The notes beneath the pieces were generated by a model that searched no databases, was not told the DNA's origin, and was given only the letters and a program-made list of their open reading frames with translations. This document shows, piece by piece, positions 25,943 to 33,736 of a stretch of DNA of 64,000 nucleotides. The position numbers and the translations under genes were made by a program. Source of the stretch: Actinoplanes missouriensis 431 (GTDB taxonomy: Bacteria > Actinomycetota > Actinomycetes > Mycobacteriales > Micromonosporaceae); NCBI RefSeq assembly GCF_000284295.1, contig NC_017093.1:5270001-5334000 (forward strand), in the 5' to 3' direction. The number at the start of each line of letters is the position of its first letter. Positions within the stretch are counted from its first letter, which is position 1.

Positions 25943-26918
25943 GGCGGCCAGCGTAGGCGACGCCGGCGGGGCGGCCGGGCTCTTCGTCGCCGTGCCCGGG
26001 GCCGCCGTGCCCCCGGTTGCCGCGCCCGGGGTTGCCGCGCCCCTGGCTGTCGTGCCCCGGCTCGTCCTGCTCGTCGCTGACCTGCTTGTCGCCGGCGCTG
26101 TGGTGATCGCCGGCCGGCCTGCGCGGGGCCGGGATGAAGGCGCGGGGGTCACGGGTCATGGGCGGGACCGGGGTGACGGCGGGACGGTGCCGGCGGAGCA
26201 GGGCGTAGGCGGCAGCGGTCAGCAGCCCTCCGGCGACGGCGTCGAGCCAGTAGTGGTTGCCGGTCGCCACGATCACCAGCAGGGTGATCGCCGGGTGGAG
26301 CAGCCACAGCGCCCGGCGCCGGCCACCGATCGCGGCCATCAGGGCGACGGCCACCACCAGGGCCCAGCCGAAGTGCAGGGACGGCATCGCGGCGTACTGG
26401 TTGGAGAGGTGGTCGGTCTCCGGGTTGCCGTAGACGGCCGGGCCGAACAGGTGGCCCAGGTCGAGCATGCCGGTCTCGCCGAGCATCCGCGGCGGCGCGA
26501 GCGGGATCACGAAGTGCACCAGCAGCGCGGACCCGGTGAGCAGGGTCAGCACGTTGCGGGTCCAGCGGTAGTGCGCGGGCCGGTACAGGTAGAGCCAGAT
26601 CAGGGTGGCCGCGGTGGCCGGGAAGTGGACGTACGCGTAGTAGCTGTTGGCGGCCTCGACCAGGGCGTGCCAGTCGAGCAGCGCGCGCTGCACGGTCAGC
26701 TCGCTCGGCAGGTGCAGCCAGCGCTCGACGTCCCAGACCGCCCGGGCGTTGCGGAACGCCTCGTCGACGTGGCCGTCGGCGGCCAGCCGGCCCACCTTGT
26801 AGACCATGAACAGGGCGGCTACCAGGGATAATTCGCGTAGGGCCGAGAGGATGCCGGAGCGGGCCACGGCGGGGCGACGTTCAACGGCAAGGCTGTGGTC
26901 GACGGCTTGCTCGGTCAC
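25881..26918 (-). CDS. PAP2-family phosphatase (inositolphosphotransferase-like)
   Basis: This 345-aa membrane protein has about six helices and the PAP2 catalytic elements AMPSLHFGW and GNHYWLDAVAGG. The spacing and a separate early helix set resemble the actinobacterial AUR1/Ipt1-like branch, which acts on lipid phosphates such as phosphoinositol lipids. After about residue 255 the chain becomes hydrophilic and repetitive (GRGNPGRGNRGHGG). Its last 20 codons overlap the downstream tyrosine phosphatase gene in another frame, so the tail may be a poorly conserved read-on. Confidence 0.87.
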   Translation of the reverse strand: MTEQAVDHSLAVERRPAVARSGILSALRELSLVAALFMVYKVGRLAADGHVDEAFRNARAVWDVERWLHLPSELTVQRALLDWHALVEAANSYYAYVHFPATAATLIWLYLYRPAHYRWTRNVLTLLTGSALLVHFVIPLAPPRMLGETGMLDLGHLFGPAVYGNPETDHLSNQYAAMPSLHFGWALVVAVALMAAIGGRRRALWLLHPAITLLVIVATGNHYWLDAVAGGLLTAAAYALLRRHRPAVTPVPPMTRDPRAFIPAPRRPAGDHHSAGDKQVSDEQDEPGHDSQGRGNPGRGNRGHGGPGHGDEEPGRPAGVAYAGRHEARLAGLQQRPRSRWHTDR

Positions 26919-27079
26919 GGCTGGCTCCCGATCGGATCGTCCGGTGCAGTGCCCGGCGCGAGTGGGGTGGGGTTCGGCACCCGGACGCCGGTGGCGCGCG
27001 GGTGACGGCCGATCAAGCAGAGCCTGAATTCGCCATGACAGTTCCCCCGGTCATCAACGCAGGGTGAAAGCATCCGGCG

Positions 27080-27100
27080 ATCTTGCAGCTTGTGCAAGAT
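27080..27100. promoter_or_regulatory. Perfect inverted repeat upstream of the PAP2 gene
   Basis: ATCTTGCA-N5-TGCAAGAT is a perfect 8-5-8 dyad in the AT-richer part of the 226-bp gap between the TPR gene stop and the PAP2 start. Its length and spacing fit a dimeric repressor site for PAP2 expression. No regulator gene is adjacent. A short stem-loop is the alternative reading. Confidence 0.5.
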
Positions 27101-27116
27101 TTAACGGCGTAATAGT

Positions 27117-27151
27117 GATGTAACGCGCATCGGAAACACGCCTGTTACATC
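27117..27151 (-). terminator. Long-loop hairpin across the TPR gene stop
   Basis: GATGTAAC and GTTACATC form an 8-bp stem around a 19-nt loop, with further G-C pairs inside. The right arm includes the TAA stop of the TPR protein. It may end transcription of the AAA-TPR unit; there is no T-tract. Confidence 0.4.
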
Positions 27152-28185
27152 CGGTCGGCCCTGCCGGTGGTGAGCAGGACCGCCGCGGTGACGAGCGCGA
27201 GCGCCGGCAGCGGAGCGCGGGCGCTCACCCCGTACCCCAGGAGGAGCGCGACCGTCGCGACTGCCGCGACCCACCCGGTGCGCACCGCGCGGCGCGTCCG
27301 GACCGGCAGCAGCGTCAGGCAGCGCCACGGCAGCAGCCCCGCCGGAACCAGCACCCGCAGGCCGAAACCGATCATCACGAGGGCCACCGTGACGGCGGCC
27401 GCGCGGGCGGCGAGCAGCCAGGACGGCCAGAGCAGCGCGCAGCCGGTCAGAAGCAGGACCAGCGGGACCCCGGCGGCGAGACCCCGGCGGAACCCGCCGA
27501 GCAGGCCGCGGATCGGCCAGGTCAGCGCGGTGACGTCGAGCTTGTCCGGATGGTCGGCGGCCAGTTCACGCAGGCCGCGCAGCGACGAGCGCACCCGGAG
27601 ACGTTCCGCGTCGAGCAGGGCGATCAGCCAGCGGCCGTCCGGGTTGCCGGGATCCTCGGCCAGGGCCGCTGCCACCGCTGCCCGGGCCGCCCCGCGGTGG
27701 CCGGCGTGCCGCTCGATCTCGGCGAGGGTGAGCAGGTCGGCGACCGAACGGGGGTCCAGGGACAGGGCCCGCCGGGCGGCCTCGCGGGCCCCATCGACGT
27801 CGCGGCGGGCCGACAGGACACGGGCCAGGACCCGGTACGCCGGTGGGTGCGCCGGGTCGAGGCGGACCGCTTCCCGTGCCTCCCGGAGAGCCTCGGCGGT
27901 ACGGGCCTCGCCGGACTCGGGGTGCTCGGCCGGCTCGGGCGGGAGCGTCAGCAGGCACTCGGCTCGTTCGATGTGGGTGCCGGACAGGTGGGGCGCCGCC
28001 GCCACCGCCGCGTCCGCCGCCGCCAGGGCCTCGGTGCGCCGGCCCTGCAGGCGCAGCAGGCCGGCCAGCAGCGCCAGCAGCTCCGGGTCCGCGGGAAGCT
28101 GGACGAGGCCGCGGCGGACCTCGGTCTCGGCGTCGGAGAGCCGGTTCACCCCGGCCAGCGCCCGCGCCCGCGAGGCGGCCGTCAC
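27145..28185 (-). CDS. TPR-repeat membrane protein
   Basis: This 346-aa protein has about five tetratricopeptide-like repeats (residues 1-200, with alternating Ala/Leu helices and PxxxxA turns). A membrane region of about four hydrophobic helices (about 225-340) follows. The GTG at 28185 is the first usable start in this frame; its ribosome site is weak and an upstream non-ATG start cannot be excluded. It follows an AAA+ ATPase gene that also has TPR-like helices, 94 nt away on the same strand. A role as membrane partner of that ATPase is an inference. Confidence 0.8.
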   Translation of the reverse strand: MTAASRARALAGVNRLSDAETEVRRGLVQLPADPELLALLAGLLRLQGRRTEALAAADAAVAAAPHLSGTHIERAECLLTLPPEPAEHPESGEARTAEALREAREAVRLDPAHPPAYRVLARVLSARRDVDGAREAARRALSLDPRSVADLLTLAEIERHAGHRGAARAAVAAALAEDPGNPDGRWLIALLDAERLRVRSSLRGLRELAADHPDKLDVTALTWPIRGLLGGFRRGLAAGVPLVLLLTGCALLWPSWLLAARAAAVTVALVMIGFGLRVLVPAGLLPWRCLTLLPVRTRRAVRTGWVAAVATVALLLGYGVSARAPLPALALVTAAVLLTTGRADRM

Positions 28186-28279
28186 CGCGGCAGCGCGCGC
28201 GGCGCCGGGCCGCTCGCCGATGTCACCAGATCGCGTGCTCGTCCCGCCGGACCATGCCCTCTGCCGTGAGCGAGCGCTC

Positions 28280-29563
28280 TCACCTGACCTTGCGCTTCTT
28301 CAGGTACGCCGCCAGGTCGTCGTACTCGCCGCTCTCGTTGGCGAACATCGCCACGTTGCGGGCGGTCGCGAACCACGCGTCGGTCGACGGGCGCACCTCG
28401 CGGGCGGCGGCCATCATGTCCGCCTGGCCGATCATCCGGATCTCGCCGGACGCGATCGAGTCGCGCATCGCGTACTCCGCGGCGGTCTCGCACAGGTGCG
28501 CCAGGTCCGCGCCGGAGTAGTGCTCGGTGGCCGCCGCGACCTGCTCCAGGTCGATGCCGGCGACCGGCCGGTCACGCAGGTGGAACTCACAAATCGCGGC
28601 GCGGGCCGGGCGGTCCGGCGGCAGCACCAGCACGGTGCGGTCCAGGCGTCCCGGCCGCCGCAGCGCGGCGTCGACGTCCCACGGCGCGTTCGTGGCCGCC
28701 AGGACGAACACCCCGTCGTTGCCGCCCTGGACCCCGTCCAGCTCGGTGAGCAGCTGGTTCACCACGGTCCGCATCGACGACTGGAGCTGGCTGCGCTTGT
28801 GGCCGAGCGCGTCGATCTCGTCCAGGAAGAGAACGCACGGCGCGTGGCCGCGCGCCGACTCGAACAGGTCGTGCAGGTTCTTCTCCGAGCTGCCGACCCA
28901 CATGTTCAGCACGTCGGTGATGCTCAGCGAGATGAACGCCGCGCCCATCTCACCGGCGACCGCGCGGGCCAGGAACGTCTTGCCGCAGCCGGGCGGGCCG
29001 TAGAGCAGCAGGCCGCCGCGGAGGCTCTTGCCGAACAGCGTCCGCAGTTTCGGGTTGCGCAGCGGGCCGAGGAAGGAGACCTCGAGGCGCTTCTTCACGT
29101 CCGCCATGCCGCCGACGTCGGCGAGGGTGATCGTGGCGCTCTCCACGTCGAAGATGCGGTCCTGGTGCCCCTGGATCGGGTCCGGCTCGCCGGTGCGAGT
29201 GAACCGGGGCGGGACGACGTCGCCGAACTGCTGCTCCATGGCCGACCAGTCGACGCCGGTGGGCTGCTGCACCGGCGGGGACTGTGCCGGCTGAGGCTGT
29301 GCCGGCTGAGGCTGTGCCGGCTCGGACGGTCCGGCCGGCTGCGGGGCCGGACTCGGCGGCGACGGGGTTCCGAGCGCCCGGCCCATCAGCTGCTGGGCGG
29401 TGACGTTGCCCGGCTCGCGGGCGAGCACCTGAGCGGCGTGCCCGATCGCCTCCGCGCCGCGGTCCGCCGCCACCAGCAGCTCGGCCAGGTGCAGGCGCAG
29501 CGGGAGGTCGTCGGGGCGGGCCTGCACCGCGGCGGTGAGGCTGTCGATCAAGGGGTCGCTCAT
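28280..29563 (-). CDS. AAA+ ATPase with N-terminal TPR-like region
   Basis: This 427-aa protein has a short TPR-like helix pair (residues about 5-65) and a Pro/Gln/Ala linker with PAQPQ repeats (70-100). One classic AAA domain follows (about 150-420) with Walker A YGPPGCGKTF, Walker B VLFLDEIDALG, sensor VLAATNAPWDVDAALRRPGR and SRH arginines. This is the Cdc48/FtsH-like AAA clade but without protease or N-domain, so it probably remodels proteins. It precedes a membrane TPR gene. The two likely act together, though partner proteins are unknown. Confidence 0.9.
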   Translation of the reverse strand: MSDPLIDSLTAAVQARPDDLPLRLHLAELLVAADRGAEAIGHAAQVLAREPGNVTAQQLMGRALGTPSPPSPAPQPAGPSEPAQPQPAQPQPAQSPPVQQPTGVDWSAMEQQFGDVVPPRFTRTGEPDPIQGHQDRIFDVESATITLADVGGMADVKKRLEVSFLGPLRNPKLRTLFGKSLRGGLLLYGPPGCGKTFLARAVAGEMGAAFISLSITDVLNMWVGSSEKNLHDLFESARGHAPCVLFLDEIDALGHKRSQLQSSMRTVVNQLLTELDGVQGGNDGVFVLAATNAPWDVDAALRRPGRLDRTVLVLPPDRPARAAICEFHLRDRPVAGIDLEQVAAATEHYSGADLAHLCETAAEYAMRDSIASGEIRMIGQADMMAAAREVRPSTDAWFATARNVAMFANESGEYDDLAAYLKKRKVR

Positions 29564-29671
29564 GACAGGCGATTATGCCCCGGCCGGGTGAGGCGGTGCC
29601 CGGTACTGCCCCGGACCGGCGTAGCGAGGACGGCTCGGTGAGGCCGGTCACGGGGAAGGGACGTACCCATG

Positions 29672-29702
29672 AAAAAAGACCGCCCGGGAAAGGGCGGTCT
29701 TT
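29672..29702 (-). terminator. Strong intrinsic terminator after the NlpC/P60 gene
   Basis: A perfect 11-bp stem (AAAGACCGCCC and its complement, 6-nt loop) is followed on the minus strand by six T residues. It lies 13 nt past the stop of the NlpC/P60 gene, a textbook Rho-independent terminator. Confidence 0.93.
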
Positions 29703-29714
29703 CCTCAGCGGTTT

Positions 29715-30689
29715 CTAGCCCGGCCGGCGATATCCCGCGATGGGGCCGCGGTCGATCGTCGCCATCCGCACGTGGTCGCCCGTGTGCGGCGCGTGCACCA
29801 CCTTGCCGCCGCCGATGTAGATGGCGACGTGGTGCACATCGGAGTAGTAGAAGACCAGGTCACCCGGCTTCAACTCGCTCCGGCTGACCGGCGTGGTCGA
29901 GCCGTACTGGTCTTTCGTGTAGTGCTCGAGGTGCACACCCACAGCCGCCCACGCCTCCTGCGTCAGGCCCGAGCAGTCGTAACTGTTCGGACCGTTGGAG
30001 CCGAAGACGTAGGGTTTGCCGATCAGGTCGCACGCCCGCTGGGCCGCGCGACCGCCCTTGTCGTTGGTGTAGGTGACCGGGCAGGGGCCGGTGCGCAGCG
30101 CGCCGTCGTCGACGTTCGCCTTGCCGTAGGCCGCGATCCGGAGCTCCTGGAGCTCCTTGATCTCTTTCTCGATCGCCTTCTTCTTCGACGCCAGGTCCTT
30201 GTCCCGGGCGCCGATCTCGTCGGCGAGCTGATCCACCTTCGCCTTGTCACCCGCGTACTTGTCGCGGAGCTGCGCCACGTGCTCGATCGACTCGGTCTGG
30301 TGCTGGGCGAGCTGGTCGAGCAGCGCGAGCTTCTCGGTCAGCGACGTCGGCGAACCACTGATGACCATCGCGTTGAACGCGTTCGGCGGGCCCTGCATGT
30401 ACGCGTCCACGGCCATGCCCCGGACCTGGGCCATGGCGACATCCACCTTCACCTGCAGTGGCTTGAGCGTCTTCGCAAGCGTTGTCTGCTGCTTGCGCAG
30501 CTTCTTCAGCTTGGTGTGCACCGAGTTGTACTCCTCGATGACGGGCTCGAGATTGTTCCACTGCTCGTCGATCTTCTTCTCGACGCTTGCCGGCGTGGGC
30601 TCGGCATGGGCAACGGCGGGACCAGTGAGAACGATTCCGGCCGCGGCCATTACGCAGAGCAAACCGCGTAAGAGGCCTTTCCGTTTCAC
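29715..30689 (-). CDS. Secreted NlpC/P60 peptidoglycan endopeptidase
   Basis: This 324-aa protein has a signal peptide (residues 1-29, ending VAHA-EP) and a long coiled-coil region (about 33-190). Its C-terminal NlpC/P60 domain has catalytic Cys239 (NSYDCSGLTQ), His287 (HHVAIYIGGG) and His299 (VVHAP). It resembles RipA-type enzymes that cut the D-Glu-mDAP bond during growth and separation, with the coiled coil acting as a regulatory segment. The start is GTG. A ydaO-type c-di-AMP riboswitch in its leader ties its expression to cyclic di-AMP, as known for Streptomyces rpf and nlpC/p60 genes. Confidence 0.94.
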   Translation of the reverse strand: MKRKGLLRGLLCVMAAAGIVLTGPAVAHAEPTPASVEKKIDEQWNNLEPVIEEYNSVHTKLKKLRKQQTTLAKTLKPLQVKVDVAMAQVRGMAVDAYMQGPPNAFNAMVISGSPTSLTEKLALLDQLAQHQTESIEHVAQLRDKYAGDKAKVDQLADEIGARDKDLASKKKAIEKEIKELQELRIAAYGKANVDDGALRTGPCPVTYTNDKGGRAAQRACDLIGKPYVFGSNGPNSYDCSGLTQEAWAAVGVHLEHYTKDQYGSTTPVSRSELKPGDLVFYYSDVHHVAIYIGGGKVVHAPHTGDHVRMATIDRGPIAGYRRPG

Positions 30690-30717
30690 TTAGGTGCGTT
30701 GTCCTTTCTTCCCATCG

Positions 30718-30858
30718 AAACCGCCGACCGGGTTAGCTGACGGGTTCGGGCGGGAAGCTGCCCGGCCGCCCGGAAAGGAGCGGCTTCACCCCGGGACTAC
30801 CTGGGTCCCCGGCACGCCTCGTCCCGCGATCGGGGCCTCGGCGTTTAGGCGGCGGAAC
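30718..30858 (-). ncRNA. ydaO/yuaA-type c-di-AMP riboswitch
   Basis: In the leader of the NlpC/P60 gene the minus strand carries the conserved ydaO blocks in order. They are a 5' stem strand (CCGCC near 30854), GGGGACCCAGG, GGGGTGAAGCCG, and CCCGAACCCG-TCAGCTAACCCGG-TCGGCGG closing the stem. Spacing and motifs match actinobacterial examples upstream of cell-wall hydrolase genes. The ligand is cyclic di-AMP, which usually turns expression off. The boundaries are approximate. Confidence 0.92.
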
Positions 30859-30985
30859 GGCAGATCGGCCGGGTGGACGATTGGGGGGCTACCGAACCGG
30901 GGACCACCGTACCGGGCACGGAACGCCGAAGAAAAGGTCGCCCGCGTGGCGAAACCGTGCGCACCATTCCCCTTACGCAGCGTGG

Positions 30986-31876
30986 CTAAAATGGCCACGC
31001 ATTGATCGCTCTCCCGAGCCAGGGCACCACCAAGATCACTGTGGGTAGCACCAAGAGGCCCGCCGCCGCGGCGCTCGCGGCGATCGTCAGCGACCGGCTC
31101 TCCGGCAGATCGAGGCGCGCCACGCGACGCCGCCGGGTCTCCCCCGCCGCCCCCTCGGCGAGCGGCAGCGCGTCGGCGAGACGACCCAGCGCGGCCCGCA
31201 GCGGCGCCGGCCCGGTGCGGCGCCGCGCGGCATCGTCGGCCACCATCTCCAGCAGCAGGTGTACGGCGTCGAGCGGCACCCGGCTGCGCAGCAGTTTCGG
31301 GACCGCCTGATAGAAGGCGGTGAACGACTCCATCACCAGCTCGTGCCGGTGTCGCAGGTGAGCGCGCTCGTGCGCCAGCACCGCGTCCACCTGCTCGCGG
31401 TCGAGGACCTGCAGCACCGCGTCGCTGAGCACCACACGCGGCTCGCGGCCGGGCACGCAGTACGCCATCGGCAGCGCGCCGTCGAGGATCCGCACCTCGC
31501 CGCCCTTGATGTCGTCGCGGCGCTCCACCCGGTCCAGCAGGTCCACCAGGGTCCGGTGCCGGTCACGCCGGGCGCGGGCCCGGGAGGTCACCTTGGCGAG
31601 CGAGATGAGCAGCCGGATCACGATGGTCGCGGCGATGGCGAGCGACAGGACGAGCGCGACCACGGTCTCCGGGTGACGCGCGCCGGCCGCGCGGGTCACC
31701 TCCTCCGGGGCGGCGAGCACCACCCCGAGCGCGCAGAGCACCGAGGTCAGGGTGAGCGCCTGCCAGAGCAGGACGCCGGCGACGGGGGCCCGGTCGGGCC
31801 ACGCCGCCTTCGCCAGGATGCCCGGCACGATCAGCGAGAGGGTCAGACCGAGCCCGCCGAGCAGGAGCGCGGTCAC
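30986..31876 (-). CDS. M56-family (BlaR1/MecR1-like) membrane metallopeptidase
   Basis: This 296-aa protein has hydrophobic helices at residues about 1-20, 35-58, 70-92 and 262-288. The zinc site HExxH appears as VLAHERAHLRHRHE at about residues 165-178. It lacks the extracellular penicillin-binding domain of BlaR1, as is usual for short actinobacterial M56 proteins. Its GTG overlaps the stop of the BlaI-like gene (GTGA), so the pair is coupled. In the known system the protease inactivates BlaI upon a membrane signal. What this one senses is unknown. Confidence 0.9.
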   Translation of the reverse strand: MTALLLGGLGLTLSLIVPGILAKAAWPDRAPVAGVLLWQALTLTSVLCALGVVLAAPEEVTRAAGARHPETVVALVLSLAIAATIVIRLLISLAKVTSRARARRDRHRTLVDLLDRVERRDDIKGGEVRILDGALPMAYCVPGREPRVVLSDAVLQVLDREQVDAVLAHERAHLRHRHELVMESFTAFYQAVPKLLRSRVPLDAVHLLLEMVADDAARRRTGPAPLRAALGRLADALPLAEGAAGETRRRRVARLDLPESRSLTIAASAAAAGLLVLPTVILVVPWLGRAINAWPF

Positions 31877-32226
31877 GGTTTCCGGTCGGCTGCCGCTTTG
31901 AGCGCCGCGGCCAGGGCCTCCGGCGGGAGCTGGCCCATGAAGTACGCCAGGGCGGCGTCCCGGTCCGGGGTGGCGCTGAGCGCGTCGAACATCAGGCCGG
32001 CGGTCATCTCCTCGCGGGTCTGCGCCGGGGCGTAGCGGTAGGCGCGGTCCGCTTTCTGCTGGGTGACCAGGCCTTTCTTGGCGAGCCGGTCGAGCACGGT
32101 CATCACCGTCGTGTACGCCAGGTCGCGGTCCCGGCTGAGCAGCTCGTGCACCTGGCGGACGGTCAGCGGCTCGCGGGCGTCCCAGAGCTTCGTCATCACC
32201 TCGCGCTCGAGGTCCCCCATAGCCAT
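31873..32226 (-). CDS. BlaI/MecI/CopY-family repressor
   Basis: This 117-aa winged-helix repressor begins MGDLEREVMTKLW (an extra Met-Ala precedes) and has the conserved SRDRDLAYTTVMTVLDRLAKKGLV recognition region (two segments) and KADRAYRYAP wing. It is coupled to the M56 peptidase gene by a 4-bp overlap. Two 17-bp dyads of TACTACG/CGTAGTA type lie between it and the divergent cydA. The arrangement predicts that it represses both its own operon and cytochrome bd genes. Confidence 0.93.
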   Translation of the reverse strand: MAMGDLEREVMTKLWDAREPLTVRQVHELLSRDRDLAYTTVMTVLDRLAKKGLVTQQKADRAYRYAPAQTREEMTAGLMFDALSATPDRDAALAYFMGQLPPEALAAALKAAADRKP

Positions 32227-32261
32227 GCTTCGAGCTTACCCCCTCCTACTTCAGCTTGTCG

Positions 32262-32297
32262 TACTACGCGACGTAGTATCTACTACGAAGCGTCGTA
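32262..32297. promoter_or_regulatory. Tandem BlaI-type operators between blaI and cydA
   Basis: Two 7-3-7 dyads lie 2 bp apart. A perfect TACTACG-N3-CGTAGTA spans 32262-32278, and TACTACG-N3-CGTCGTA (one mismatch) spans 32281-32297. A further TACTACG follows to 32302. They end 12 nt before the cydA start and begin 36 nt before the blaI start, so bound repressor would cover both promoters. The core resembles known BlaI sites; binding is inferred. Confidence 0.8.
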
Positions 32298-32314
32298 CTA
32301 CGTTGGGGGAACCC

Positions 32315-33724
32315 GTGGACGTGCTTGACCTGACCCGGCTGCAGTTCGCGGTCGTCACGATCTACCACTACCTGTTCGTGCCGCTGTCGATCTGCCTCGC
32401 GGCGACCGCGGCCGGGCTGCAGCTCGCCTGGATGCGGACGTCGCGGGAGAAATACCTGCACCTGACGAAGTTCGTCGGCAAGCTGCTGATCGCCACCTTC
32501 GCCGTCGGCGTGGTCACCGGCCTGGTCCAGGAGTTCCAGTTCGGGCTCGGCTGGAGCGCGTTCGCCCGCTTCTACGGCGACGTCTTCGGCCCCACCCTCG
32601 CCATCGAGGGGATGCTCGCGTTCTTCCTGGAGGCGACGTTCCTGGCGCTCTGGTACTTCGGCTGGGACCGGCTGCCGCGCCGCCTGCACGCCGCCACGAT
32701 CGTCATCGTCGCGGTGGGGACGCTGCTGTCGGCGTACATCATCCTGGCCGCCAACTCGTTCATGCAGAACCCGGTGGCGTACGCCCTGGACCCCTCCACC
32801 GGGCGGGCACACCTGACCAGCTTCACCGAGCTGCTCACCAACGAGGTCGTGCTTGCCGCGTTCCCGCACACCATGGCCGGCGCCGCGATGGCCGGCGGCG
32901 GGCTGCTGCTCGCCATCGGGGTGTGGCGTCTCCCGGCGGACCGCGCGTTCGCGACCCTCTCCCGGCTCGGTGCCTGGATCATGCTGGTCGGCGGGCTCGG
33001 GACGGTGATCAGCGGTGACCACCTCGGCAAGGTGATGACGGCCGTGCAGCCGATGAAGATGGCGGCCGCGGAGGCGCTCTACGAGACGACCACCGGCGCG
33101 CCGTTCTCCATCTTCGCGATCGGGGAGCTCGGGCACGACCGGCCGTTCTTCAGCATCGAGGTGCCGAAGCTGCTCTCCTTCCTCGGCACCGGCTCGTTCA
33201 ACGGGACTGTCCAGGGCATCGACGACCTGCAGGCCGCGTACGTCGCGCAGTACGGGCCGGGCAGCTACGTGCCGATGATCCCGGTGGCGTTCTGGACATT
33301 CCGGCTGATGATGGGCGCGGGCATCCTGGCGATGGCGGTGGCCGCGTTCCACCTCTGGTCCTTCTACGCGTTCCGGGTCCGCTTCCTGCCCGCGTTCCTG
33401 CAGCCGGGACGCGGCACGCCGGCCCTGATGCGGCGCTTCATCTGGCTCGCGCCGCTGCTGCCCGCAGCCGCCAACACGTTCGGCTGGATCTTCACCGAGA
33501 CCGCCCGGCAGCCCTGGCTCGCCTTCGGCATCTCCAAGGTCTCCGACGGCATCTCGCCCGGGCTGACCAGCGCCGAGGTGATCGCCTCGCTGGCCGGATT
33601 CACGCTCGTCTACGGACTGCTGGCGATCGTCTGGTGGCGGCTGGTCGTGCACCTGTCGCGGAAACCGCTCGCACCGGACAAGATCGAGTCGTCATCCGAC
33701 CGGGAACCGGCTCCGGCCTACTAG
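32315..33724 (+). CDS. cydA: Cytochrome bd ubiquinol/menaquinol oxidase subunit I
   Basis: This 469-aa membrane subunit carries the haems of the high-affinity, non-proton-pumping terminal oxidase. It begins VDVLDLTRLQF with the axial His18 in IYHYLFVPLS, and shows the typical CydA helices, including GLVQEFQFGLGW and the GRGTPALMRRF loop. The quinol-binding Q-loop is of the short actinobacterial type. GGGGGA precedes the GTG. It heads cydA-cydB-cydDC. A BlaI-like operator sits directly upstream; no Rex box was found. Confidence 0.95.
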   Translation: MDVLDLTRLQFAVVTIYHYLFVPLSICLAATAAGLQLAWMRTSREKYLHLTKFVGKLLIATFAVGVVTGLVQEFQFGLGWSAFARFYGDVFGPTLAIEGMLAFFLEATFLALWYFGWDRLPRRLHAATIVIVAVGTLLSAYIILAANSFMQNPVAYALDPSTGRAHLTSFTELLTNEVVLAAFPHTMAGAAMAGGGLLLAIGVWRLPADRAFATLSRLGAWIMLVGGLGTVISGDHLGKVMTAVQPMKMAAAEALYETTTGAPFSIFAIGELGHDRPFFSIEVPKLLSFLGTGSFNGTVQGIDDLQAAYVAQYGPGSYVPMIPVAFWTFRLMMGAGILAMAVAAFHLWSFYAFRVRFLPAFLQPGRGTPALMRRFIWLAPLLPAAANTFGWIFTETARQPWLAFGISKVSDGISPGLTSAEVIASLAGFTLVYGLLAIVWWRLVVHLSRKPLAPDKIESSSDREPAPAY

Positions 33725-33736
33725 GAGTTACTCATC

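Noticed and set aside
26915..27097. 60-codon frame overlapping the PAP2 start
   Set aside because: It needs a TTG start inside the inverted repeat and has no ribosome site.
32227..32314. Rex operator for the cyd genes
   Set aside because: No TTGTGA-N6-TTCACAA-like sequence is found. The dyads present are of TACTACG type.
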